NCBI GenBank assembly: GCA_937958785.1
Contig: CALGMY010000260.1
Coordinates: 1-6,459, forward strand
Reading direction: 5' to 3'
From: an uncultured Gammaproteobacteria bacterium
GTDB lineage: Bacteria; Pseudomonadota; Gammaproteobacteria; Steroidobacterales; GCA-2729495
DNA length: 6,459 bases
The notes below the pieces were generated by a model. It saw nothing but the letters and a program-made list of their open reading frames with translations. It was not told the DNA's origin and searched no databases. Positions 1-5,858 of this stretch are shown here, one piece after another (position 1 is the stretch's first letter; every line of letters begins with the position of its first letter). Position numbers and translations under genes: made by a program.

Positions 1-155
1 GCCATGGCCGCGGCGGCCTTGCCGGCGCCAATGGCGAGGGTGCGGCCGGCTGGCGCGGCCGTCGGCAGGAAGGGTGGCAGGCAGCGGGCGGGATCGACGG
101 CTTCCAGGCCAGCCCGGAGGAGCCGTATCAGCAGCTCACTTTCCGGCGCGTGCAC
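1..155 (-). CDS. Glycerate 2-kinase, N-terminal fragment (gene runs off the left edge)
   Basis: Partial gene of 51 complete codons, continuing beyond base 1. The protein begins MHAPESELLIRLLRAGLEAV, followed by a proline-rich stretch and then the segment RTLAIGAGKAAAAMA at residues 38-52. An amphipathic first helix followed by 'xxxIGAGKAAAxMA' is what I know as the N-terminus of the TtuD/GckA (MOFRL-type) glycerate kinases, which phosphorylate D-glycerate with ATP to 2-phosphoglycerate in the cytoplasm; the family is usually a little over 400 residues. The start is the GTG at 155-153. No ATG lies nearby upstream in frame, and this start gives the expected short leader before the first helix. 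No good Shine-Dalgarno sequence precedes it, and it lies inside the end of pgk (20-bp overlap, different frame), so translational coupling is likely. Identification rests on a short stretch and could shift to another GAGKAAAxMA-bearing kinase. The catalytic region is not in the window. Confidence 0.75.
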   Translation of the reverse strand, partial: MHAPESELLIRLLRAGLEAVDPARCLPPFLPTAAPAGRTLAIGAGKAAAAM

Positions 156-1359
156 GCCGGGTGCGCCGGGCCGGCGATCGCGCGGCAGCAGCCCGCTCGG
201 CCAGGACCGCCACGGCGGGCAGCACGGTACCGTCGAGGAACTCGAGGAAGGCGCCACCGCCAGTGGACACGTAGGACACCTGTCCGGTGAGGCCGTACTT
301 CTCGAGCGCAGCCAGGGTGTCACCCCCGCCGGCGACGCTGAAGGCCTTCGACTTCGCGACGGCCTGGGCCAGCCGGCGCGTGCCCTTGCCGAAGCGGTCG
401 ATCTCGAAGACGCCCACGGGGCCATTCCAGATGATCGTGCCGGCCCGGGCGATCAGGCGGGCGTAGAGCTCGGCCGTGCGGGGGCCGATGTCGAGGACGA
501 GGTCTGCGGGGCCTACCTTGCTGACGGCGCGGGTGCTCGCCAGCGCCTTGGGCGAGACCGCCTTCGCGACGACGACGTCCACGGGCACCGGGATGGAGGC
601 GCGGAAGCCCTTGCCGGCGAGTCGCCGGGCCTCGGGCACCAGGTCCTGCTCGTAGAGGGACTTGCCGACGGGGTGGCCGGCCGCCGCAATGAACGTGTTG
701 GCGATGCCGCCGCCCACGATGAGCTGGTCGACCTGGGCAGCGAGGGACTTCAGCACCTTGAGCTTGGTGGAGACCTTGGAGCCGCCCACGATGGCGACGA
801 CGGGGCGGGCCGGCTTCCTGAGTACCTTCTCCAGAGCCTCGAGCTCGGCCATCAGCAGCGGTCCGGCGCACGCCACCGGGGCGTACTTCGCCACGCCGTG
901 GGTGCTGGCCTCGGCCCGGTGGGCGGTGCCGAAGGCGTCCATCACGAAGACGTCGCACAGCTTCGCCATCTTGCGGGCCAGCGCGGCATCGTTCTTCTTC
1001 TCGCCCGGGTTGAAGCGGACGTTCTCGCAGAGCACGACCTCCCCGCCCGCGATCTCGAAGCCGTCGAGCCACTCCCGGACGAGCGGCACCGACTGGCCGA
1101 GCAGGCCTGCCAGGTGGCTGGCGACCGGGCGCAGCGACAGCGCCGGGTCGAACACGCCCTCCTTCGGGCGCCCGAGGTGGGACATGAGGATCACGGCCGC
1201 ACCACGCTCGAGTGCGAGCCGGATGGTCGGCAGGGCGGCAACGATGCGCGCCTCGCTGGTGACGCGACCGTCCTTGACCGGGACGTTGAAGTCCACGCGG
1301 ATCAGCACCCGCTTGCCCGCGAGGCTGAAGTCGGTCATCCGGAGCACGTTGGTGGTCAT
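136..1359 (-). CDS. pgk: Phosphoglycerate kinase
   Basis: Interconverts 1,3-bisphosphoglycerate + ADP and 3-phosphoglycerate + ATP in glycolysis, gluconeogenesis and the Calvin cycle; cytoplasmic. The 407-residue protein is full length. Visible family marks are RVDFNVP at residues 21-27, HLGRP (61-65, 3-phosphoglycerate site), GGSKVSTK (192-199), WNGPVGVFE (311-319), GGGDT (344-348) and STGGGAFLE (365-373) in the nucleotide-binding C-domain. The ATG at 1359 follows the gap stop codon with no intervening base (TAGATG), and AGGG sits 8 bases upstream inside the end of gap. A second Met at residue 8 (ATG at 1338) aligns with the internal Met of E. coli Pgk (MSVIKMTDL), but it has no Shine-Dalgarno sequence, so the first Met is preferred. 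Oddity: beyond the usual family end there are about 16 extra residues rich in Arg and Ala (391-407), whose last codons overlap the next gene. Confidence 0.97.
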   Translation of the reverse strand: MTTNVLRMTDFSLAGKRVLIRVDFNVPVKDGRVTSEARIVAALPTIRLALERGAAVILMSHLGRPKEGVFDPALSLRPVASHLAGLLGQSVPLVREWLDGFEIAGGEVVLCENVRFNPGEKKNDAALARKMAKLCDVFVMDAFGTAHRAEASTHGVAKYAPVACAGPLLMAELEALEKVLRKPARPVVAIVGGSKVSTKLKVLKSLAAQVDQLIVGGGIANTFIAAAGHPVGKSLYEQDLVPEARRLAGKGFRASIPVPVDVVVAKAVSPKALASTRAVSKVGPADLVLDIGPRTAELYARLIARAGTIIWNGPVGVFEIDRFGKGTRRLAQAVAKSKAFSVAGGGDTLAALEKYGLTGQVSYVSTGGGAFLEFLDGTVLPAVAVLAERAAAARSPARRTRRARAGK

Positions 1360-2373
1360 CTACTTCGCCCTGACGAGTGCCAGGGTGGTGTCGAGCATGC
1401 GGTTGGAGAAGCCCCACTCGTTGTCGTACCAGCTGAGGACCTTCACCAGCGTGCCACCACCGACCCGGGTCTGGGTCGAGTCGAAGATCGAGCTTCGCGG
1501 GTCGTGGTTGAAGTCCACGGACACCAGCGGCTCGGTGTTGTAGCCGAGGATGCCCTTCAGCTCGCCTTCGGATGCCGCCTTCAGGATCCCGTTCACCTCG
1601 TCCACCGTGGTGGGGCGGGCGGCAGTGAAGGTCAGGTCCACGATGGAAACATTGATCGTGGGCACGCGCATGGCGAAGCCATCCAGCTTGCCGTTCAGCT
1701 CGGGCAGCACGAGGCCAACGGCGGCCGCGGCGCCCGTCTTGGTCGGGATCATGGACATGGTGGCGGACCGGGCCCGGCGCAAATCCTCGTGGTAGACGTC
1801 GGTGAGCACCTGGTCGTTGGTGTAGGCGTGGATGGTCGTCATCAGGCCCTGGACCACGCCGAGCTTCTCGTGCAGCGGCTTGACGAGCGGCGCCAGGCAG
1901 TTGGTCGTGCACGACGCGTTCGAGATGACGGTGTGGGACGACTTGAGCGTCTGGTGGTTCACGCCGTAGACGACAGTCGCGTCCACGTCCTTGCCCCCGG
2001 GGGCCGAGATGATCACCTTCTTGGCCCCGCCCTGGAGGTGGGCCGAGGCCTTCTCCTTGCTGGTGAAGAGGCCGGTGCACTCCAGCACCACGTCGACGCC
2101 GAGCTCGCCCCAGGGCAGTTCGGCCGGGTTGCGCTTGGCCAGCACGCGGATGCGGTCGCCGTTGACGACCATGGAGTCGCCGTCCACGGCCACGGTGCCC
2201 GGGAACTTCCCGTGGGCCGTGTCGTGGCGGGTCAGGTGGGCGTTGGTCTTGGCATCACCGAGGTCGTTGATGGCGACGATGGCGATTTCACCGTTCCGCT
2301 TGCCCTCGTAGAGGGCCCGGAGGACATTCCGGCCGATGCGGCCGTAACCATTGATAGCAACCTTGACGGTCAT
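1360..2373 (-). CDS. gap: Type I glyceraldehyde-3-phosphate dehydrogenase
   Basis: Oxidises glyceraldehyde 3-phosphate with phosphate and NAD(P) to 1,3-bisphosphoglycerate, or the reverse in gluconeogenesis and carbon fixation; cytoplasmic, tetrameric in this family. The 337-residue length is normal. The Rossmann motif GYGRIGR is at 9-15, INDLGD with the ribose-binding Asp at about 35-40, the active site SNASCTTN with catalytic Cys155, and the partner His182 in IHAYTNDQ. The C-terminal SWYDNEWGFSNR (314-325) is also typical. The stretch TDVYHEDLRRARSA (191-204) carries Val-Tyr where strictly NAD-dependent enzymes such as the Bacillus stearothermophilus one have Leu-Pro, so cofactor use may be relaxed (inference). 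A strong AGGAG lies 8 bases before the ATG, in the 18-bp gap after tkt. An erythrose-4-phosphate dehydrogenase (Epd) is the main alternative; it is less likely because the sequence matches my recollection of betaproteobacterial GAPDH along most of its length. Confidence 0.96.
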   Translation of the reverse strand: MTVKVAINGYGRIGRNVLRALYEGKRNGEIAIVAINDLGDAKTNAHLTRHDTAHGKFPGTVAVDGDSMVVNGDRIRVLAKRNPAELPWGELGVDVVLECTGLFTSKEKASAHLQGGAKKVIISAPGGKDVDATVVYGVNHQTLKSSHTVISNASCTTNCLAPLVKPLHEKLGVVQGLMTTIHAYTNDQVLTDVYHEDLRRARSATMSMIPTKTGAAAAVGLVLPELNGKLDGFAMRVPTINVSIVDLTFTAARPTTVDEVNGILKAASEGELKGILGYNTEPLVSVDFNHDPRSSIFDSTQTRVGGGTLVKVLSWYDNEWGFSNRMLDTTLALVRAK

Positions 2374-2391
2374 CCGAACGACTCCTGGTGA

Positions 2392-4419
2392 CTAAGCGCC
2401 GAGCAACTCCAGCGCTTCCTTCGTGATGCGCTCCGGCGTGAAGCCGAAGTGCTGGAACAGGTCCTTGGCGGGGGCCGACTTGCCAAAGACGTCGAGGCCG
2501 ACGACCCGGCCGGCGGGGCCGACCCACCGGTGCCAGACCTCGGTGACGCCCGCCTCGATGGCGATCCGGCGGGTGACCGCAGGCGGCAGGACGGCGTCGC
2601 GCCAGGCCTTGTCCTGGGCGGCGAACACCGTCGGGCACGGCATGGAGACCACGCGGGCCCCGTGGCCCCGGGCCGCCAGGGCGTCGGCGGCGGCCACCGC
2701 CAGCGCGACCTCGGAACCGGTGGCGATGAGGATCAGGTCCACCCGGTCCGCGTCCCTGAGGACGTAGCCGCCCCGGCGGATGGCAGCGACCTGGTCGGGC
2801 TGGCGCGGCTGGGCCGGCAGGGCCTGCCGGGTGAGCACGAGGCTGGACGGCCCATTGGCGCGCTCGATGGCGTCCTGCCAGGCGACGGCCGTCTCCACGG
2901 CGTCGCAGGGGCGCCAGACGCGCATGTTGGGAATCAGCCGCAGGCTGGCCGTGTGCTCCACGGCCTGGTGCGTGGGCCCGTCCTCGCCGAGGCCGATGGA
3001 ATCGTGGGTGAACACGGCCACCACCCGGGCCTCCATCAGGGCCGCCATGCGCAGGGCATTGCGCGAGTAGTCGGAGAAGGTGAGGAACGTGCCACCGAAC
3101 GGGATGAATCCGCCATGCAGGGCCATGCCGTTGAGCGCCGCGGCCATGCCGAACTCGCGCACCCCCCAGGACATGTAGTTGCCGGCCACCCGGTCCGGCA
3201 CCACGGTGATGGCCCCCTTGGCGCGGGTCAGGTTCGAGCCGGTCAGGTCGGCCGACCCACCGAACAGCTCGGGCAAGAGGGGCACGAAGGCGTTGAGCGC
3301 ATCCTCGGAGGACTTGCGGGTCGCCTTTGCGGCGGTGTCGTTGGCAATCTTTGCAATGGCAATACCGGCCTGGGCCTGCCACTCGGCCGGGAGGCGCCCC
3401 GCCATGCGCCGCTCGAACTCGGCGGCCTCCGCCGGGTAATCCGCGGCATAGGCGGCGAAGAGGTCACGCCAGGCTTTCTCGAGCGCATCACCGCGGGGGC
3501 GGGCGTCCCAGCCGGCGCTGATCGCCGGGGGCACCTCGAAGGGGGGCGCCGTCCAGCCCAGGGCCTTGCGGGCAGCGGCGGCCTCCTCGGCCCCCAGCGC
3601 CTCGCCGTGGACCTTCTCGGTCCCCTGCTTGTTCGGCGCCCCCCAGCCGATGATGGTCTTGCAGCAGATGAGCGAGGGCTTGCCGGTCTCGGCCAGCGCC
3701 TCCCCGATCGCCCGCCCGACGGCCGCCGGGTCGTGCCCGTCGACGCCCGGCACCACGTGCCAGCCATAGGCGCGGAACCGGGCCGGGGTATCGTCGGTGA
3801 ACCAGCCCTTGACGTGGCCGTCGATCGATATGCCGTTGTCGTCATAGAGGCAGATCAGCTTGCCGAGACCGAGGGTCCCGGCCAGGGAGCAGGCCTCGTG
3901 GGAAATACCCTCCATGAGGCAGCCGTCACCCAGGAACACCCAGGTACGGTGGTCCACGACCGGGAAGCCGGGCCGGTTGAACTCGGCCGCCAGCAGCTTT
4001 TCGGCGAGGGCCAGGCCGACCGCATTGGCGAGGCCCTGGCCGAGGGGCCCGGTGGTGGTCTCGATCCCGAGATGCAGGTCCCGCTCCGGATGGCCTGCGG
4101 TATGGGAACCCAGCTGGCGGAAACGGCGCAACTCATCCGCGGACAGGGGGTAGCCGGTCAGGTGGAGCAGGGAGTAGAGCAGCATGGAGCCGTGGCCGTT
4201 CGAGAGCACGAAGCGGTCCCGGTCGGGCCAGGCGGGATTGCCAGGGTTGTGCCGGAGGTGGTCGTTCCACACCACTTCGGCGATGTCCGCCATGCCCATC
4301 GGCATGCCCGGATGGCCCGACTTGGCCTGCTCCACGGCGTCGAGGGACAGCACCCGGACGGCGTTGGCGAGCTGGCGCCGCTCGGCGGAAGAGCGGGAGG
4401 CACGGGATGTGGCTGGCAT
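2392..4419 (-). CDS. tkt: Transketolase
   Basis: Thiamine-diphosphate enzyme that moves two-carbon ketol units between sugar phosphates in the non-oxidative pentose phosphate pathway and the Calvin cycle; cytoplasmic dimer. With the start at 4419 it has 675 residues, close to the 663 of E. coli TktA. Order of motifs: the N-terminal signature EQAKSGHPGMPMG (30-42), SNGHGSMLLY (73-82), TTTGPLGQG (121-129), the ThDP/metal motif GDG at 164-166 to Asn195, the catalytic Glu422 in VREFGM, and GEDGPTHQ (478-485) with the substrate-contacting His484. The pyrimidine and C-terminal domains are intact (LILIATGSEVALA at 562-574). The frame stays open upstream to 4587, but those 56 residues resemble nothing in transketolases and would cover the promoter. 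The ATG at 4419 has a good Shine-Dalgarno sequence. First gene of the leftward operon with gap and pgk; in an autotroph it would be named cbbT, but nothing here shows RuBisCO. Confidence 0.97.
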   Translation of the reverse strand: MPATSRASRSSAERRQLANAVRVLSLDAVEQAKSGHPGMPMGMADIAEVVWNDHLRHNPGNPAWPDRDRFVLSNGHGSMLLYSLLHLTGYPLSADELRRFRQLGSHTAGHPERDLHLGIETTTGPLGQGLANAVGLALAEKLLAAEFNRPGFPVVDHRTWVFLGDGCLMEGISHEACSLAGTLGLGKLICLYDDNGISIDGHVKGWFTDDTPARFRAYGWHVVPGVDGHDPAAVGRAIGEALAETGKPSLICCKTIIGWGAPNKQGTEKVHGEALGAEEAAAARKALGWTAPPFEVPPAISAGWDARPRGDALEKAWRDLFAAYAADYPAEAAEFERRMAGRLPAEWQAQAGIAIAKIANDTAAKATRKSSEDALNAFVPLLPELFGGSADLTGSNLTRAKGAITVVPDRVAGNYMSWGVREFGMAAALNGMALHGGFIPFGGTFLTFSDYSRNALRMAALMEARVVAVFTHDSIGLGEDGPTHQAVEHTASLRLIPNMRVWRPCDAVETAVAWQDAIERANGPSSLVLTRQALPAQPRQPDQVAAIRRGGYVLRDADRVDLILIATGSEVALAVAAADALAARGHGARVVSMPCPTVFAAQDKAWRDAVLPPAVTRRIAIEAGVTEVWHRWVGPAGRVVGLDVFGKSAPAKDLFQHFGFTPERITKEALELLGA

Positions 4420-4424
4420 GGTCT

Positions 4425-4430
4425 TCCCCC
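4425..4430 (-). promoter_or_regulatory. Ribosome binding site of tkt (decides the start)
   Basis: Read on the minus strand the sequence is GGGGGAAGACC followed by ATG. The purine run GGGGGA lies 5 bases before the start codon at 4419. This supports starting tkt here rather than at upstream codons in the same open frame. Confidence 0.7.
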
Positions 4431-4465
4431 AACGCTCCGGGACGAGTGGTGAGGAAATGCTCAGG

Positions 4466-4488
4466 AATGCCCGTTGCGGGCGCGCATT
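4466..4488. repeat. Small imperfect inverted repeat at the tkt promoter/leader boundary
   Basis: AATGCCCG (4466-4473), a TTG loop, then CGGG-CGCG-CATT (4477-4488) form a palindrome interrupted by a 4-base bulge; the uninterrupted core is CCCG-TTG-CGGG. It overlaps the proposed -10 and start site of the tkt promoter, so it could be a protein-binding site or a small hairpin at the 5' end of the mRNA. It is short and GC-rich, so chance is a serious alternative. Confidence 0.25.
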
Positions 4489-4514
4489 GTCGCGTAACCA
4501 CGCTGCAGCCGCAA
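4486..4514 (-). promoter_or_regulatory. Putative sigma-70-type promoter of the tkt-gap-pgk operon
   Basis: On the minus strand TTGCGG (4514-4509) and GACAAT (4491-4486) are separated by exactly 17 bases. They match the -35 consensus at 3 of 6 and the -10 consensus at 4 of 6 positions. Transcription would start near 4479, giving a leader of about 60 nt before the tkt ATG. The match is modest and was made by eye; other placements in this GC-rich region are possible. Confidence 0.45.
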
Positions 4515-4594
4515 CGCCCGGGGGAGCGCCCCTTATGTCAGGGAACGCCCGCACAATCCGGACGGCTGCCCACCCCGCGCCCCGCACCTGCGGC

Positions 4595-4600
4595 TATAAT
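4595..4600 (+). promoter_or_regulatory. Putative -10 box of the metK promoter
   Basis: A perfect TATAAT stands out in GC-rich surroundings 32 bases before the metK ATG. Transcription would begin around 4607, leaving a leader of about 26 nt. No recognisable -35 hexamer sits 16-18 bases upstream (that stretch is C-rich), and there is no TGn extended -10. The promoter may therefore be weak or depend on an activator. The leader is too short for a SAM riboswitch, and no tandem MetJ-type AGACGTCT boxes are visible. Confidence 0.55.
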
Positions 4601-4632
4601 TCCCGACCCAAATCCACCAGACCGGACAGTTC

Positions 4633-5805
4633 ATGGCCAGCCGCAAGCTTTTCACCTCCGAATCCGTCTCCGAGGGCCACCCGGACAAGATGGCCGACCA
4701 GATCTCCGACGCCATCCTCGATGCCATCCTCGCCCAGGAGCCGGAATCCCGGGTCGCCTGCGAGACGCTGATCAAGACGGGTTTCGTGCTCGTTTCGGGT
4801 GAAATCACCACCAATGCCTGGGTCGACCTGGAAGCGCTGGTCCGGCAGGTGGTCTGCGACATCGGCTACGACCACTCGGACAAGGGCTTCGACGGCAATT
4901 CCTGCGGCGTGCTGAATGCCATCGGCAAGCAGTCCGCGCACATTGCCCAGGGCGTTTCCCGCAAGAGCAAGCGGGCCCAGGGTGCCGGCGACCAGGGCAT
5001 GATGTTCGGCTATGCGGCCCGGGAGACCGACGTCCTGATGCCCCTGCCCATCACCCTCGCCCACCGTCTGGTGAAGAAGCAGGCGGACGTGCGCAAGCGG
5101 GGGCGGCTGCCCTGGCTGCGCCCCGACGCCAAGAGCCAGGTCACGGTGGTCTACGAGGACGACCGGCCCGTGGGCCTCGACGCCGTGGTCCTTTCCACCC
5201 AGCACGCCCCGGACGTCAAGCAGAAGCACATCCGCGAGGCCGTGATCGAGGAGATCCTGAAGCCCGTCATCGGGCGCAAGTGGTTCGCCTCCCTGCGCAA
5301 CGACAAGATCCACATCAACCCGACCGGCGCCTTCGTGATCGGTGGCCCGATGGGGGACTGCGGCCTCACGGGGCGCAAGATCATCGTCGACACCTACGGC
5401 GGCATGGCCCGCCACGGCGGCGGCGCGTTCTCGGGCAAGGACCCCACCAAGGTCGACCGGTCGGCCGCCTATGCGGCCCGCTACGTGGCCAAGAACATCG
5501 TTGCGGCGCGCATCGCCGAGCGCTGCGAGGTGCAGGTTTCCTACGCCATCGGCGTCGCCGAGCCGACCTCGGTCAGCGTGGAGACCTTCGGCACCAGCAG
5601 CGTCAGCCCGGAGAAGCTCGACAAGCTCGTGCGCCGGCATTTCGACCTGACGCCCTACGGCATCCGGGAGATGCTCGACCTGCACCGGCCCATCTACCGC
5701 CCGTCGGCGGCCTATGGCCACTTCGGCCGGGAAGAACGGAATTTCACCTGGGAACGAACCGACAAGGCGGAAGCCCTCGCGCGTGACGCCCGCAGCCGGC
5801 GCTGA
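4633..5805 (+). CDS. metK: S-adenosylmethionine synthetase (methionine adenosyltransferase)
   Basis: Makes S-adenosylmethionine from methionine and ATP, releasing phosphate and diphosphate; cytoplasmic, Mg- and K-dependent tetramer in this family. The 390 residues compare with 384 in E. coli MetK, and the two align along the whole length. Visible marks: FTSESVSEGHPDK (7-19) with the active-site His16, GEITT (56-60), the signature GAGDQG (117-122), LPWLRPDAKSQVT (159-171), GGPMGDCGLTGRKI (237-250) and the phosphate-binding loop GGGAFSGKD (262-270). The end, YGHFGREERNFTWERTDKAE, matches the family, followed by a short basic tail. The ATG at 4633 fits the family N-terminus exactly; its Shine-Dalgarno sequence is weak (GGA at 4624-4626). 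It is transcribed away from tkt and is followed 53 bp later by ahcY on the same strand. Confidence 0.98.
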   Translation: MASRKLFTSESVSEGHPDKMADQISDAILDAILAQEPESRVACETLIKTGFVLVSGEITTNAWVDLEALVRQVVCDIGYDHSDKGFDGNSCGVLNAIGKQSAHIAQGVSRKSKRAQGAGDQGMMFGYAARETDVLMPLPITLAHRLVKKQADVRKRGRLPWLRPDAKSQVTVVYEDDRPVGLDAVVLSTQHAPDVKQKHIREAVIEEILKPVIGRKWFASLRNDKIHINPTGAFVIGGPMGDCGLTGRKIIVDTYGGMARHGGGAFSGKDPTKVDRSAAYAARYVAKNIVAARIAERCEVQVSYAIGVAEPTSVSVETFGTSSVSPEKLDKLVRRHFDLTPYGIREMLDLHRPIYRPSAAYGHFGREERNFTWERTDKAEALARDARSRR

Positions 5806-5846
5806 GCCAGCCTGCCGTCGCCCGGACTGACACCCGAATACCACCT

Positions 5847-5852
5847 GAAGGA
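5847..5852 (+). promoter_or_regulatory. Ribosome binding site of ahcY
   Basis: GAAGGA lies 6 bases before the ATG at 5859. It is the best Shine-Dalgarno sequence on the plus strand of the window and fixes the ahcY start. The 53-bp gap between metK and ahcY shows no terminator-like hairpin, so co-transcription from the metK promoter is likely. Confidence 0.7.
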
Positions 5853-5858
5853 CGCCCC

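Noticed and set aside
320..2080. A 586-codon open frame on the minus strand spanning parts of pgk and gap
   Set aside because: It is a frame-shifted shadow of the two genes, full of Arg, Pro and Gly, and it crosses a gene boundary that is well defined in the true frames.
1360..2373. Erythrose-4-phosphate dehydrogenase (epd), which sits between tkt and pgk in E. coli and Pseudomonas
   Set aside because: The protein matches ordinary betaproteobacterial-type GAPDH along most of its length; I found no Epd-specific feature. An alignment against both families would settle it.
4..2391. A 795-codon open frame on the plus strand across pgk and gap, and a similar 667-codon one at 2449-4452 across tkt
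   Set aside because: They lie antisense to three clear enzyme genes. Their products are rich in Gly, Ala, Arg, His, Asp and Val with no recognisable domain, as expected when GC-rich codons are read on the opposite strand.
4513..4551. Direct repeat AACGCCCG at 4513-4520 and 4544-4551, with the near copy AATGCCCG at 4466-4473, considered as an operator array
   Set aside because: A rough estimate for 213 bp of this base composition gives close to one repeated 8-mer by chance, so the repeat alone is not evidence.
4420..4587. A 56-residue N-terminal extension of transketolase
   Set aside because: The extra residues do not resemble transketolases, they cover the likely promoter, and the ATG at 4419 has a good Shine-Dalgarno sequence and fits the family length.
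4601..4632. SAM riboswitch or MetJ operator before metK
   Set aside because: The predicted leader is only about 26 nt, and no AGACGTCT-like tandem boxes are seen.
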